From: a virus
IMG/VR virus record: IMGVR_UViG_3300047673_000220
Span: 1-25,692 of that record
Direction: 5' to 3' (one strand)
Length of the DNA: 25,692 nucleotides
Below the pieces are notes generated by a model. That model worked only from the letters and a program-made list of their open reading frames with translations. It did no database searches and was not told the DNA's origin. Shown here in pieces: positions 19,557-25,692 of this stretch (its first letter is position 1; each line of letters starts with the position of its first letter). The translations under genes were made by a program, and so were the position numbers.

Positions 19557-20016
19557 CACTGAGCCACCTGTAAAGGGTAAAATCTTCGCCGCGCCGACCG
19601 GAGGAGCGCAATACGGCTTCCGCAACTGCACCGAATTGGGCAACCCATCGGCCCACATCCTCTCTGTGAGCGAGCGCCCGGCACTCGATACGGTGGTAGC
19701 CGTTTTCCAGTACAAGCGGGAGCATAAACCGCTTGACGTGCCGTGTCATCGTTAACAGCGCGCGCGGCCATTGGTCGGTGCCGAAGGCGAACGCCGTGCC
19801 GACGCCCGGCCACATCGGGCACAGCCCCCAGACGCTTATCGGTTCTGCGTTCTCGTCGCGCGAAACAAACGCCGCCGACGCATACCCCATCACCCTTTCG
19901 GGCAAATACAGACCGTCCGGCGATGATGTCGCCGATAATTCGACGCGATCCTGCTCGCGCAGGTTCGCCGCGACGTAGGCCACCGCGTCGAAGGTCGCCG
20001 CTTCGACGCGGATCAT
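19450..20016 (-). CDS. T7 gp13-like (DUF2833) acyltransferase-fold protein
   Basis: The product is 188 residues starting with an ATGA overlap to the nozzle gene. The core 'GTAFAFGTDQWPRALLTMTR', 'HVKRFMLPLVLENGYHRIEC', 'RALAHREDVGRWVAQFGAVA' ends at 'GEDFTLYRW'. This matches the T7 gp13/DUF2833 pattern (W...r...f.k....yd.l...v......h.r.l...GA.......g..f.ly), a GNAT-related fold found next to tail genes. Homologues end soon after the 'F.LY.' motif, whereas this frame runs 35 residues further, 107 nt into the GNAT gene. A nearby frame change could have removed an original stop at the TGATG junction (19556-19558). T7 gp13 is needed for virion assembly. Confidence 0.7.
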   Translation of the reverse strand: MIRVEAATFDAVAYVAANLREQDRVELSATSSPDGLYLPERVMGYASAAFVSRDENAEPISVWGLCPMWPGVGTAFAFGTDQWPRALLTMTRHVKRFMLPLVLENGYHRIECRALAHREDVGRWVAQFGAVAEAVLRSSGRRGEDFTLYRWLSDEHRRRANPDQTGNPVAAGERRRHSGIGSTVPSFL

Positions 20017-21413
20017 CCCGTTTCAGCCTTTTCATAATGCACGATCATGTTGGACAGCGTTAAAGGCCCATTGACCGATGAACGCATGCGCAGGCTCATA
20101 TGTGTTGAATGTCCCTGCATCGGGAAGCGGCCCTTCAAAAACGTCGGGCCGGTGAATTTGCCCAGATAATCCTCTGCGGTGTCATTGTCCGGGTCATAGG
20201 AGGCATACACGTCCCACTCGCCGGTACAGGCCGCATCGAGGCCGTGGAACACCTTGAAGGTGGCCGGCTCCTCGCCGGCGTGGAACGGGAACACGATTTC
20301 AACCGGACAGGTGTCGTAAACCACGCCGGTATCGGTGGCGCCGCCATAGGCATAAATGTTGTTATTGCTATCGCGCACTACGACGTGCTTGCGGTAGGTG
20401 GTGGCGGCGACAATGTTGATGGGATTGCCGCTTGCATCGGTCGGGTCGTACTGCGACCACGCCGTCACCTTGGGGCCGGGAAACGCCGACAGGATATAGA
20501 CGCGGTCTGGCAAGATGATCCAGAAGCGCCCCGTCACCGGCTGCAACAGCGCGATGATGCTGCTCATAAACCCTGTTCCCTGATCGCGCAGCAATTGCTG
20601 CATGACCGGGTCGAGCGGCGACCCGACATCGGACACCGACGCCGCCAGCGAGGCGTTGCGCGCGCGCAGCGAGCGGATGCCATCGGGAGCAATGTAGAGC
20701 ACGTCACCCGACCCGTATTGCAGCACCGAACGCGGAGCGATGGTGCCGGCCTGTCGCAGCGTCTGGTCGTATTGTGTTTGCAGCGGGTCCGGGTCGATTG
20801 ACCACAATTGCGTCGCCGTCGATGACAGGATGGCGAGCTTGTCGTAATAAACTTCAAGCGCTTGGCAGTCGGTCATGTCGCTGTCCTCAAGCGACAGGTC
20901 GATGAATCCCGACCCGGTTCCGGCCCAGTCATCGGCGGCGCCGACTGCGGAAAAATACATCACCGAACCGGCGACCGTGAACATCTTGGTTTTATAGGTG
21001 CGGCAATAATATCCGTTGGCGCCCGCCACGCTGACGCCGTTATAGAAGTGCTGCACCGCGCCATTGGTATCGACCACAATGGAGAACACCTTATTATTGA
21101 ACAGGTCGTAGTCGAGGATGTACGAAATCCCGCCGGTCGCGAGTTTCAGCGTGCCGACCGTCCAGTCGGCCGGCGGCTCAACCACGCCGGGGCCGTTGGG
21201 ACCGAACACATAAAGTTTCTGGTTGACCTCGATCAAACCGCTGCTGGCCGGGTCAACGGTGGCAAATTTCACAAACGCAAAGCGTTTTTCGATTTCACCG
21301 CCCGGCGTCAGATGCAGGTTTTTCAGCGAGCGCAGCGTGCCGACCGGGGCGGTGAGCGAGGAGCGGCGCAGGTCTAGCCCGGCGGCAAAATTGTTGATGA
21401 TGTAATACGCCAT
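20013..21413 (-). CDS. Tail nozzle / tail tubular protein B (gp12-like)
   Basis: The product is 466 residues. The start 'AGLDLRRSSLTAPVGTLRSL', 'KNLHLTPGGEIEKRFAFVKF' is the classic N-terminus of podovirus nozzle/stabilisation proteins ('G.d.r.s....p.g.l....N......G.i..R.g'). The middle has beta-propeller-like repeats ending in 'W' and 'D' ('DDWAGTGSGFIDLSLEDSDM', 'LWSIDPDPLQTQYDQTLRQA', 'GDVLYIAPDGIRSL', 'GRFWIILPDRVYILSA'). The C-terminus is a beta domain. It would form the distal tail tube below the adaptor ring. The gene follows the adaptor gene, as in T7 (gp11-gp12), and its stop overlaps the gp13-like start. Confidence 0.85.
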   Translation of the reverse strand: MAYYIINNFAAGLDLRRSSLTAPVGTLRSLKNLHLTPGGEIEKRFAFVKFATVDPASSGLIEVNQKLYVFGPNGPGVVEPPADWTVGTLKLATGGISYILDYDLFNNKVFSIVVDTNGAVQHFYNGVSVAGANGYYCRTYKTKMFTVAGSVMYFSAVGAADDWAGTGSGFIDLSLEDSDMTDCQALEVYYDKLAILSSTATQLWSIDPDPLQTQYDQTLRQAGTIAPRSVLQYGSGDVLYIAPDGIRSLRARNASLAASVSDVGSPLDPVMQQLLRDQGTGFMSSIIALLQPVTGRFWIILPDRVYILSAFPGPKVTAWSQYDPTDASGNPINIVAATTYRKHVVVRDSNNNIYAYGGATDTGVVYDTCPVEIVFPFHAGEEPATFKVFHGLDAACTGEWDVYASYDPDNDTAEDYLGKFTGPTFLKGRFPMQGHSTHMSLRMRSSVNGPLTLSNMIVHYEKAETG

Positions 21414-21422
21414 CGCGCCGGC

Positions 21423-22151
21423 CTATGACGGGATATAGTCGATGCCCGGCACCGCGTAATTGTAGCGATAACGGCCACTGGTGTAGTCGCGGCCGGCTGA
21501 TCCTCCCATGTTGAAGTTTGTGCGCTTGTCGGCGCCCTGATTTGCCAACAGCCGGCGCAGATAATTCTGCGCTTTGAGCAACTTCAACTGCGCCGCTTCC
21601 ACTTTATTGGTGGCTAGAATTTCTGCCGCCGCAAACAGCACGATGGCCTTGCTGTCGAGGATGCAAACGTCATCGTCGGCGACCAGCGGATTGCACGGTG
21701 CCGAACCTGCAAAACGCAACTCGCCGTTGACGTTTGGCGTCGGCAAAATTTGAATATGACCGACCGGATTGGTGACGCCGCCGGTGACAACGGCCATGTT
21801 GCCCCAGCGCAGCGGCGTTCCGGCCGATGCGTTGAGCCTGACATCGGTGGCCCGAATCCCGTAGGCCAGCGGCTTCCAGTTGCTCCCGTCGGTGCTGAAG
21901 TAAATCTGGTTGATCTGATCAAACGGCATATCCGCCGGGTAATCGAACACCGACTGTCCGGCGTTGACGCTGTAATCGACCCAGTAGCGCAGATGCGGCC
22001 AATCGTAATTGGCCCACAACTCGCGCTGCTGGCGATCCAGTTGATTATCCTGCGTTGCCTGCGACTGCACGCCTTGCGCCGGGTTGAGCGATTGCCCGGT
22101 TTCGGCGCGCAGATCACGCCGCAAGTCGATGAGTGCGACCCCGACCGGCAT
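21423..22151 (-). CDS. Head-tail adaptor / tail tubular protein A (gp11-like)
   Basis: The product is 242 residues. The N-terminus 'VALIDLRRDLRAETGQSLNP' begins a helical region with 'DRQQRELWANYDWPHLRYWV' (the 'W..ydW..l' pattern of gp11/P22 gp4-type adaptors). A beta domain follows ('QINQIYFSTDGSNWKPLAYG', 'LRWGNMAVVTGGVTNPVGHI'), and a late helix 'DSKAIVLFAAAEILATNKVE', 'AAQLKLLKAQNYLRRLLANQ'. This order is that of podovirus adaptors which sit under the portal. It lies directly before the nozzle gene, the standard order. The ATG shares 1 nt with the preceding stop. Confidence 0.82.
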   Translation of the reverse strand: MPVGVALIDLRRDLRAETGQSLNPAQGVQSQATQDNQLDRQQRELWANYDWPHLRYWVDYSVNAGQSVFDYPADMPFDQINQIYFSTDGSNWKPLAYGIRATDVRLNASAGTPLRWGNMAVVTGGVTNPVGHIQILPTPNVNGELRFAGSAPCNPLVADDDVCILDSKAIVLFAAAEILATNKVEAAQLKLLKAQNYLRRLLANQGADKRTNFNMGGSAGRDYTSGRYRYNYAVPGIDYIPS

Positions 22152-22633
22152 CAGGCTGGCGTCGGCAGCGTCGGACGCGGATGCTTGCCGGGCTTGAAGG
22201 CGGCAGGCGCCGGTGACGGCGGCTGTTCTGGCGCCGGTGCGTCATCCTCCTCCTCATCGTCATCGCCGGGATGTTCGCCGTTGCCGTTACCGTTGCCGGT
22301 AGCGGCGACCTGTTCGGGCAGCGGAATGCCGTCACGGTCGGACAGCGGCAGGTTTTCGCTGTGCGCCGGCATCAGCGTTTCCATCAGGAAGGCGCGGCCG
22401 GGGAATACCCGCTCGACAATCATGCCGTACTTGGCAATCAGGCGGTCCTTTTCGATGCGCGAATTGATTTCGGCGATGCTGATGGGCTTGATGTCGTAAA
22501 TGTTTTCTTCGCCGTGCAGCGCGGTCAATACCTGCACCTCCGGCCATGACACCGCATCCTGCGGGCTGAAACTGACGTGCGTCAGATTTTGGCCGGAGAG
22601 GTTTACCCGGCAGGTACACCAGTGCATTTTCAT
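22151..22633 (-). CDS. Small phage protein with acidic, disordered C-terminus
   Basis: The product is 160 residues; AAAGGAAG precedes the ATG. The N-terminal 95 residues look folded ('MHWCTCRVNLSGQNLTHVSF', 'IYDIKPISIAEINSRIEKDR'), while the rest is low complexity: a GNGNGNG run, a block of ten mostly D/E residues, then P/A/K-rich sequence. It is located between the capsid and adaptor genes, where many phages encode a small head or connector accessory protein. No family was recognised. Cysteines C6 and C8 near the start could bind metal. It shares 1 nt with the next gene. Confidence 0.68.
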   Translation of the reverse strand: MKMHWCTCRVNLSGQNLTHVSFSPQDAVSWPEVQVLTALHGEENIYDIKPISIAEINSRIEKDRLIAKYGMIVERVFPGRAFLMETLMPAHSENLPLSDRDGIPLPEQVAATGNGNGNGEHPGDDDEEEDDAPAPEQPPSPAPAAFKPGKHPRPTLPTPA

Positions 22634-22655
22634 TTTGGCTTCCTTTACAAAGTTG

Positions 22656-22687
22656 ACCGCCGGGCCGGGCTTGGACGGCCCGGCGGT
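22656..22687 (-). terminator. Hairpin after the capsid gene, possible attenuator
   Basis: ACCGCCGGGCC (22656-22666) and GGCCCGGCGGT (22677-22687) form a perfect 11-bp stem with a 10-nt loop, 7 nt after the capsid stop on the minus strand. Only CAACTTT follows, so termination would be partial. Such a structure commonly lowers transcription beyond capsid genes or protects the capsid mRNA 3' end. Confidence 0.5.
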
Positions 22688-22693
22688 TCCCCG

Positions 22694-23809
22694 TCAGGCA
22701 ATGTCGATGACAAGGGCGCTGTTGAGGCGCCTTGCACAGAGTTGCCCGGTGGAGGTGATGCCTCGATAGATGAGGTACTTATCGACGGGACGCGACGGCG
22801 AGTGTTGATGCTTCCACTCGTCCTGCATCTTGACCAGATAGATGTCGCGATTGTCCCACCAGTAGCAGCGCTTGTTTTTGCCGAGTGCGTCCAGCGAGGG
22901 ATCGTATTCAAAGTCAGTGCCCATATAACTGATGGTTCCGACCGATACGTCCTTGCCGCCGGCAAAGCCCTGCATCGAGTAGTTGCCGTTGGCGCGCAGT
23001 TCAACTTCCAGCGCGTTGAGCCAGTCGCTGCCACACAACGCGGTATTCGGCTTGCCACCGTAGCGGGTGAGTTGCCGGTACTCGTTTTGCAGCTTGGCAA
23101 TGAGAACGCCGCCGCCGGTTGCAGACGATGCAATCGGTGCGCCGCCCCACGCCGCCAGCGCCGGGGTGCCAGTGACCGCTGACCCCATCGCTGTCGTATA
23201 GGCCCGGTTGCGCCACCAAGTGTAGGTCGCACGGTCGAGGCCGGCGACGATGCCGGTGCCGGGTGCGTCGGTGACAAGGGCGGCCATTCCCGCCAGCGCT
23301 TTCGGGTCGGCGGTGCCGTTGGCCCAGAGCAGTGCATTAAGCGATTGCGCGTAGCGTTCGCTGATGTCCTGCAATGCGTCATCGAGCAAACCAACCAGCA
23401 CGGTCACGTCGCGGCCACTATGGTCGCTGGTGTCCTCGCCGTTGGTGTCCACCACGCTGATGCCATCGGCCTTAAGTTCCGAGTGCGTCAGCGTCAGACC
23501 GATGTGATGTTCCTTCCAAGGGAACACCGCCTGTTTCAAGTTGGCTGGCGTGTAGTATTGGACCTGATCGTCCAATTGATAGCCGACCAGCTTGTCGTTG
23601 GTGCCGATGCTCCCGGTGTTGCCGTAATCACCTTTCACGGAAACGATGATGTTGCCTTTGCCACCGGGGAACGTCTTGGCCTTGCTTTCCATCATCGCAA
23701 GCAGGGGCTTTTCCTGAATTGCCTGCTGGAACGCAGTGCCTTTGTTGAGCCAGTAGTCGAGTGCAGCCGTTGTGACATTGTCGAGCATCGGCTGGGTAAA
23801 AGTCGGCAT
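22694..23809 (-). CDS. Major capsid protein
   Basis: The product is 371 residues. The N-terminus 'TTAALDYWLNKGTAFQQAIQ', 'EKPLLAMMESKAKTFPGGKG' followed by 'NIIVSVKGDYGNTGSIGTND', 'VQYYTPANLKQAVFPWKEHH', 'IGLTLTHSELKADGI' fits HK97-fold capsid proteins of the type with an N-terminal helix, a beta-rich extended loop and a long P-domain helix. Later 'NEYRQLTRYGGKPNTALCGS' and the end with 'YLIYRGITSTGQLCARRLNS' fit the A-domain and C-terminal strand. It directly follows the scaffold gene, as in most podoviruses, and is followed by a strong hairpin. Length and position agree with a major coat protein. Confidence 0.85.
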   Translation of the reverse strand: MPTFTQPMLDNVTTAALDYWLNKGTAFQQAIQEKPLLAMMESKAKTFPGGKGNIIVSVKGDYGNTGSIGTNDKLVGYQLDDQVQYYTPANLKQAVFPWKEHHIGLTLTHSELKADGISVVDTNGEDTSDHSGRDVTVLVGLLDDALQDISERYAQSLNALLWANGTADPKALAGMAALVTDAPGTGIVAGLDRATYTWWRNRAYTTAMGSAVTGTPALAAWGGAPIASSATGGGVLIAKLQNEYRQLTRYGGKPNTALCGSDWLNALEVELRANGNYSMQGFAGGKDVSVGTISYMGTDFEYDPSLDALGKNKRCYWWDNRDIYLVKMQDEWKHQHSPSRPVDKYLIYRGITSTGQLCARRLNSALVIDIA

Positions 23810-23828
23810 TGACGTGTGCCCTTAAGTG

Positions 23829-24962
23829 TCAGGGCCGCGCCCGTTCCATCGCTTGTACGACAGCATCCCTCAAACTGTTGGGCTGGGGCGCGGCGCCATT
23901 GGTGCGGCCAGTGCTGCTGGGCTGTCGTGATGTTGGACGTTTCGGAGGAGTCCACCGAGCGCTGTGCTCGTTCACCCGCCGATACGCTTCCTTTGCGATT
24001 TCTACGGCGGCTTCCGGCGAGGGCGGTGCGCCGCGTTCGCGCACCACGCTCCACATCACTTCCTGTAGCAGCGGTTTTTTCGTTGCATAATCCGGGTCCG
24101 ACTGCGCCGTCGCCGTTTCCCACGCATTGACTCTGTCACGCACGGCTGTCTGAAGCTGATACTGGGTTGTCGCTTGCGTATGCGTGTCGAACTGTTGCGC
24201 TTGGCGCAGGCGCTGACTTTCAGACAGCGCCCGGTCCATTCGCTCGCGTGCGAACATCGCAGCCGATTGCGTCGTCATCTGCCCTTCCTGCACTCGCTGT
24301 TGCAGGTCGCGGGGCAATTGAATTCCCAGATATTCTTCAGCCAGCCGCATGTAGGGCTGCACACCTTCGTAGAAAGCCTTGAAGTCGCCACGCCGCATTG
24401 CAGCCGCGAGTTCAAGCGTGAGTTTGAAATCTTCCTCTCCGATGTCGTTGTCGGAGAGATATTTCTTCACGCTCGACGCCGCGCTTGCCAGCGGCATGTA
24501 CGCCTTCAGTTGGTCGAGTTCGGTTTTTTGACTTTCTGCGGCAGCCCTAGCTTCATTGCGTTGTTTAACGAGCTTATCGACACGCCGCTTTGTGCCGAGC
24601 CGGTACGCCGCTAATTCTTCCGGCGAAACGTCCTCAGACAAATCGGAGTAGTCGTCAGGCGGTGGCGTCGTCGTATCGGATTTTGCATCGGGCGCAGGCT
24701 TCACGCCGCCCGCTTCATCGGCTTCTTTCTTCTGTGAGGATCGCAGTTCGGGGACTGCCTGCTGCACAGCTTCAAGAAGTGACTCGCGGGAGTCGCCTTC
24801 GGTCGGCTTTGCGCTTGGCGATGGCGCAGATTTTTCGCCGGGGGATGGCGCGCTTGGCGATGGCGCAGTTACGCCAGTGGATGGAGTTGCCGACGACTCT
24901 GGTGTCGTGGGTGTCGGTGCCGCGTTCTCAGTTGCGGCGGGCGAAGGAGCATCATCGGCCAT
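23829..24962 (-). CDS. Capsid scaffolding protein
   Basis: The product is 377 residues from the ATG at 24962; the frame is open to 25010 but the longer start is not supported. The first 110 residues are P/S/A/T-rich, acidic and disordered, including a repeated 'SAPSPS' segment. The rest is highly helical and charged: 'VDKLVKQRNEARAAAESQKT' coiled coil, 'YLSDNDIGEEDFKLTLELAA', 'FYEGVQPYMRLAEEYLGI', and 'NAWETATAQSDPDYATKK' near the end. This disordered acidic N-terminus plus a long helical body is the usual scaffold make-up. It is encoded directly before the capsid gene, 19 nt apart. It would guide procapsid assembly and then leave. Confidence 0.75.
   Translation of the reverse strand: MADDAPSPAATENAAPTPTTPESSATPSTGVTAPSPSAPSPGEKSAPSPSAKPTEGDSRESLLEAVQQAVPELRSSQKKEADEAGGVKPAPDAKSDTTTPPPDDYSDLSEDVSPEELAAYRLGTKRRVDKLVKQRNEARAAAESQKTELDQLKAYMPLASAASSVKKYLSDNDIGEEDFKLTLELAAAMRRGDFKAFYEGVQPYMRLAEEYLGIQLPRDLQQRVQEGQMTTQSAAMFARERMDRALSESQRLRQAQQFDTHTQATTQYQLQTAVRDRVNAWETATAQSDPDYATKKPLLQEVMWSVVRERGAPPSPEAAVEIAKEAYRRVNEHSARWTPPKRPTSRQPSSTGRTNGAAPQPNSLRDAVVQAMERARP
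24811..24868. repeat. 19-nt direct repeat in the scaffold gene
   Basis: GCGCTTGGCGATGGCGCAG occurs exactly twice, at 24811-24829 and 24850-24868, 39 nt apart and therefore in frame. It encodes the repeated 'APSPSA' units of the disordered N-terminus and could expand or contract by recombination without breaking the gene. Confidence 0.8.
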
Positions 24963-25046
24963 GAAGCCGTTGATCCTACAAAGCCCAAACTCCCCTGAAG
25001 TCGCGGACACTACGCCGGTGATGCAAAAGGCGCAACGTTAACAGAG

Positions 25047-25457
25047 TTAGGAGTAGCCGACGCTGTCGTCGCCGTCGTATCCGCTGCGGCGCGAGCAGGC
25101 ACGGTCCAGATAGGCCGCCAGCTTGGGGTCGTGGATGGTATCTGATTGTAGCGATAATTTTCTCGCCCTGATTTGAGGCACGCTGTCATCGCGTGCAACA
25201 GCCATGCCACCGCCGCGAAATGTTCTGTGTGGGATAGCGTGCTCTATCCCATCCAGAACGAGTCGTCGCGGTTTGTTCTCCGGTAACGGCGGGCTTACGG
25301 TGTCACCTGCCGCCGCCTTACCAGTGAGCACGGCGCCGATGCGCCTGATGAGATTCGGCCGTTCGCGGTCGAGCATGTGACCGTCCGGCAGACCGCAACG
25401 CTCGATCAACCGCTTTTCCAGACCGGCCCAGATTTGCGCCGCGCGTGCTTTTTTCAT
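25047..25457 (-). CDS. Hypothetical phage protein between portal and scaffold
   Basis: The product is 136 residues. The start forms an ATGA overlap with the upstream portal-like gene (25454-25457). The N-terminus 'KKARAAQIWAGLEKRLIERC' is a basic helix, followed by a probable loop and a short domain with 'RLVLDGIEHAIPHRTFRGGG'. The end 'YDGDDSVGYS' is acidic. The protein is basic overall and no family was recognised. It contains an 8-bp inverted repeat in its DNA (TGGGATAG at 25231, CTATCCCA at 25245), which is probably incidental. Its position between portal and scaffold is often taken by small head-assembly proteins. Confidence 0.62.
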   Translation of the reverse strand: MKKARAAQIWAGLEKRLIERCGLPDGHMLDRERPNLIRRIGAVLTGKAAAGDTVSPPLPENKPRRLVLDGIEHAIPHRTFRGGGMAVARDDSVPQIRARKLSLQSDTIHDPKLAAYLDRACSRRSGYDGDDSVGYS

Positions 25458-25692
25458 CCGCCCGGTCCTGCCCCCGCGCCCGGTGGTCCGGGTGACGCAC
25501 CCGGTGCGCCCGGCGGCGGCATGCCGGTCATCTGGCCGACCATGTCGGGCGGGCCGCCCGGCGGTTGATTCCCCGGCTTGCCGGCATTGGCCGCGCCTTG
25601 CGGCCCTTGGGCGCCGCCGGCGGCGGCCCCGGTTCCCGGCGGCACGCCTTGCGCCATGCCGTTCATGGCGACAATCGAGGGCAATTGCGACT
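25454..25692 (-). CDS. C-terminal end of a probable portal protein (cut by window end)
   Basis: The frame is open from the right window edge to the stop at 25454, so only about 79 residues are seen and the true start is outside. The visible part reads 'SQLPSIVAMNGMAQGVPPGT' and then a Gly/Pro/Ala/Met-rich, disordered tail ('GGPPDMVGQMTGMPPPGAPG'). No diagnostic portal motif lies in the window. The call rests on gene order (portal, small protein, scaffold, capsid) and on the fact that podovirus portals of this type often end in such Gly/Pro/Gln tails. It overlaps the next gene by ATGA. Confidence 0.45.
   Translation of the reverse strand, partial: SQLPSIVAMNGMAQGVPPGTGAAAGGAQGPQGAANAGKPGNQPPGGPPDMVGQMTGMPPPGAPGASPGPPGAGAGPGG

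Noticed and set aside
25231-25252. 8-bp inverted repeat TGGGATAG/CTATCCCA inside a coding gene
   Set aside because: It lies mid-gene with no T-run or nearby start; it could be an mRNA hairpin but nothing supports a function.

Overview
The window reads as part of the genome of a temperate, T7-like short-tailed phage (podovirus architecture). The host is probably an alphaproteobacterium of the Bradyrhizobium/Rhodopseudomonas type. This host guess is an inference from the high GC content, the protein character and the tRNA-Pro sequence at the attachment site; no host gene is visible. No rRNA, complete tRNA, CRISPR array or insertion sequence was found.

Layout. (1) At 3-191 lies the C-terminal end of a serine-recombinase-like gene cut by the window edge. 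(2) At 166-3482 is a tightly coupled leftward early operon: small HTH regulator, VRR-NUC nuclease, second PDDEXK-like protein, zinc/TOPRIM primase, RecA-fold helicase. (3) At 3483-3790 is a divergent control region with three copies of an AATG-N3-CATT-like operator. (4) At 3791-8252 is a rightward early operon: YqaJ-type exonuclease and RecT annealing protein, then a run of small DNA-binding or metal-binding proteins, an excisionase-like protein and a tyrosine integrase. (5) At 8177-8430 is a recognisable attP. It holds the exact 5' half of a tRNA-Pro(TGG) gene, arm-type direct repeats and a phage-supplied promoter candidate. (6) At 8457-9854 is an accessory zone with an orphan gene, a lone rightward coiled-coil gene with its own terminator, and a tiny secreted cysteine protein. 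(7) At 9984-25692 is a leftward late operon, read from right to left: end of a probable portal protein, a small unknown, scaffold, major capsid protein, a small acidic protein, head-tail adaptor (gp11-like), nozzle (gp12-like), gp13-like protein, GNAT acetyltransferase, internal/ejection proteins in the T7 gp14-gp15-gp16 order, a giant proline-rich amidase, an exported M15 peptidase, and four very small proteins.

How the genes work together. The leftward early genes would replicate the DNA (primase and helicase) and process it (nucleases). The rightward early genes would recombine it (exonuclease plus RecT) and integrate it (excisionase plus integrase) into a tRNA-Pro gene. The late operon builds the head, tail and ejection apparatus, and two different peptidoglycan-cutting enzymes act at entry or exit. 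Most late and early junctions are 1-8 nt stop/start overlaps, so translational coupling is the rule. The exceptions, at 19450-19556 and 7104-7245, therefore stand out.

Phage genes lie on both sides of attP, so the sequence most likely represents the unintegrated phage form. The terminase is not in the window, and no tail fibre, classical CI-type repressor or classical holin was recognised.
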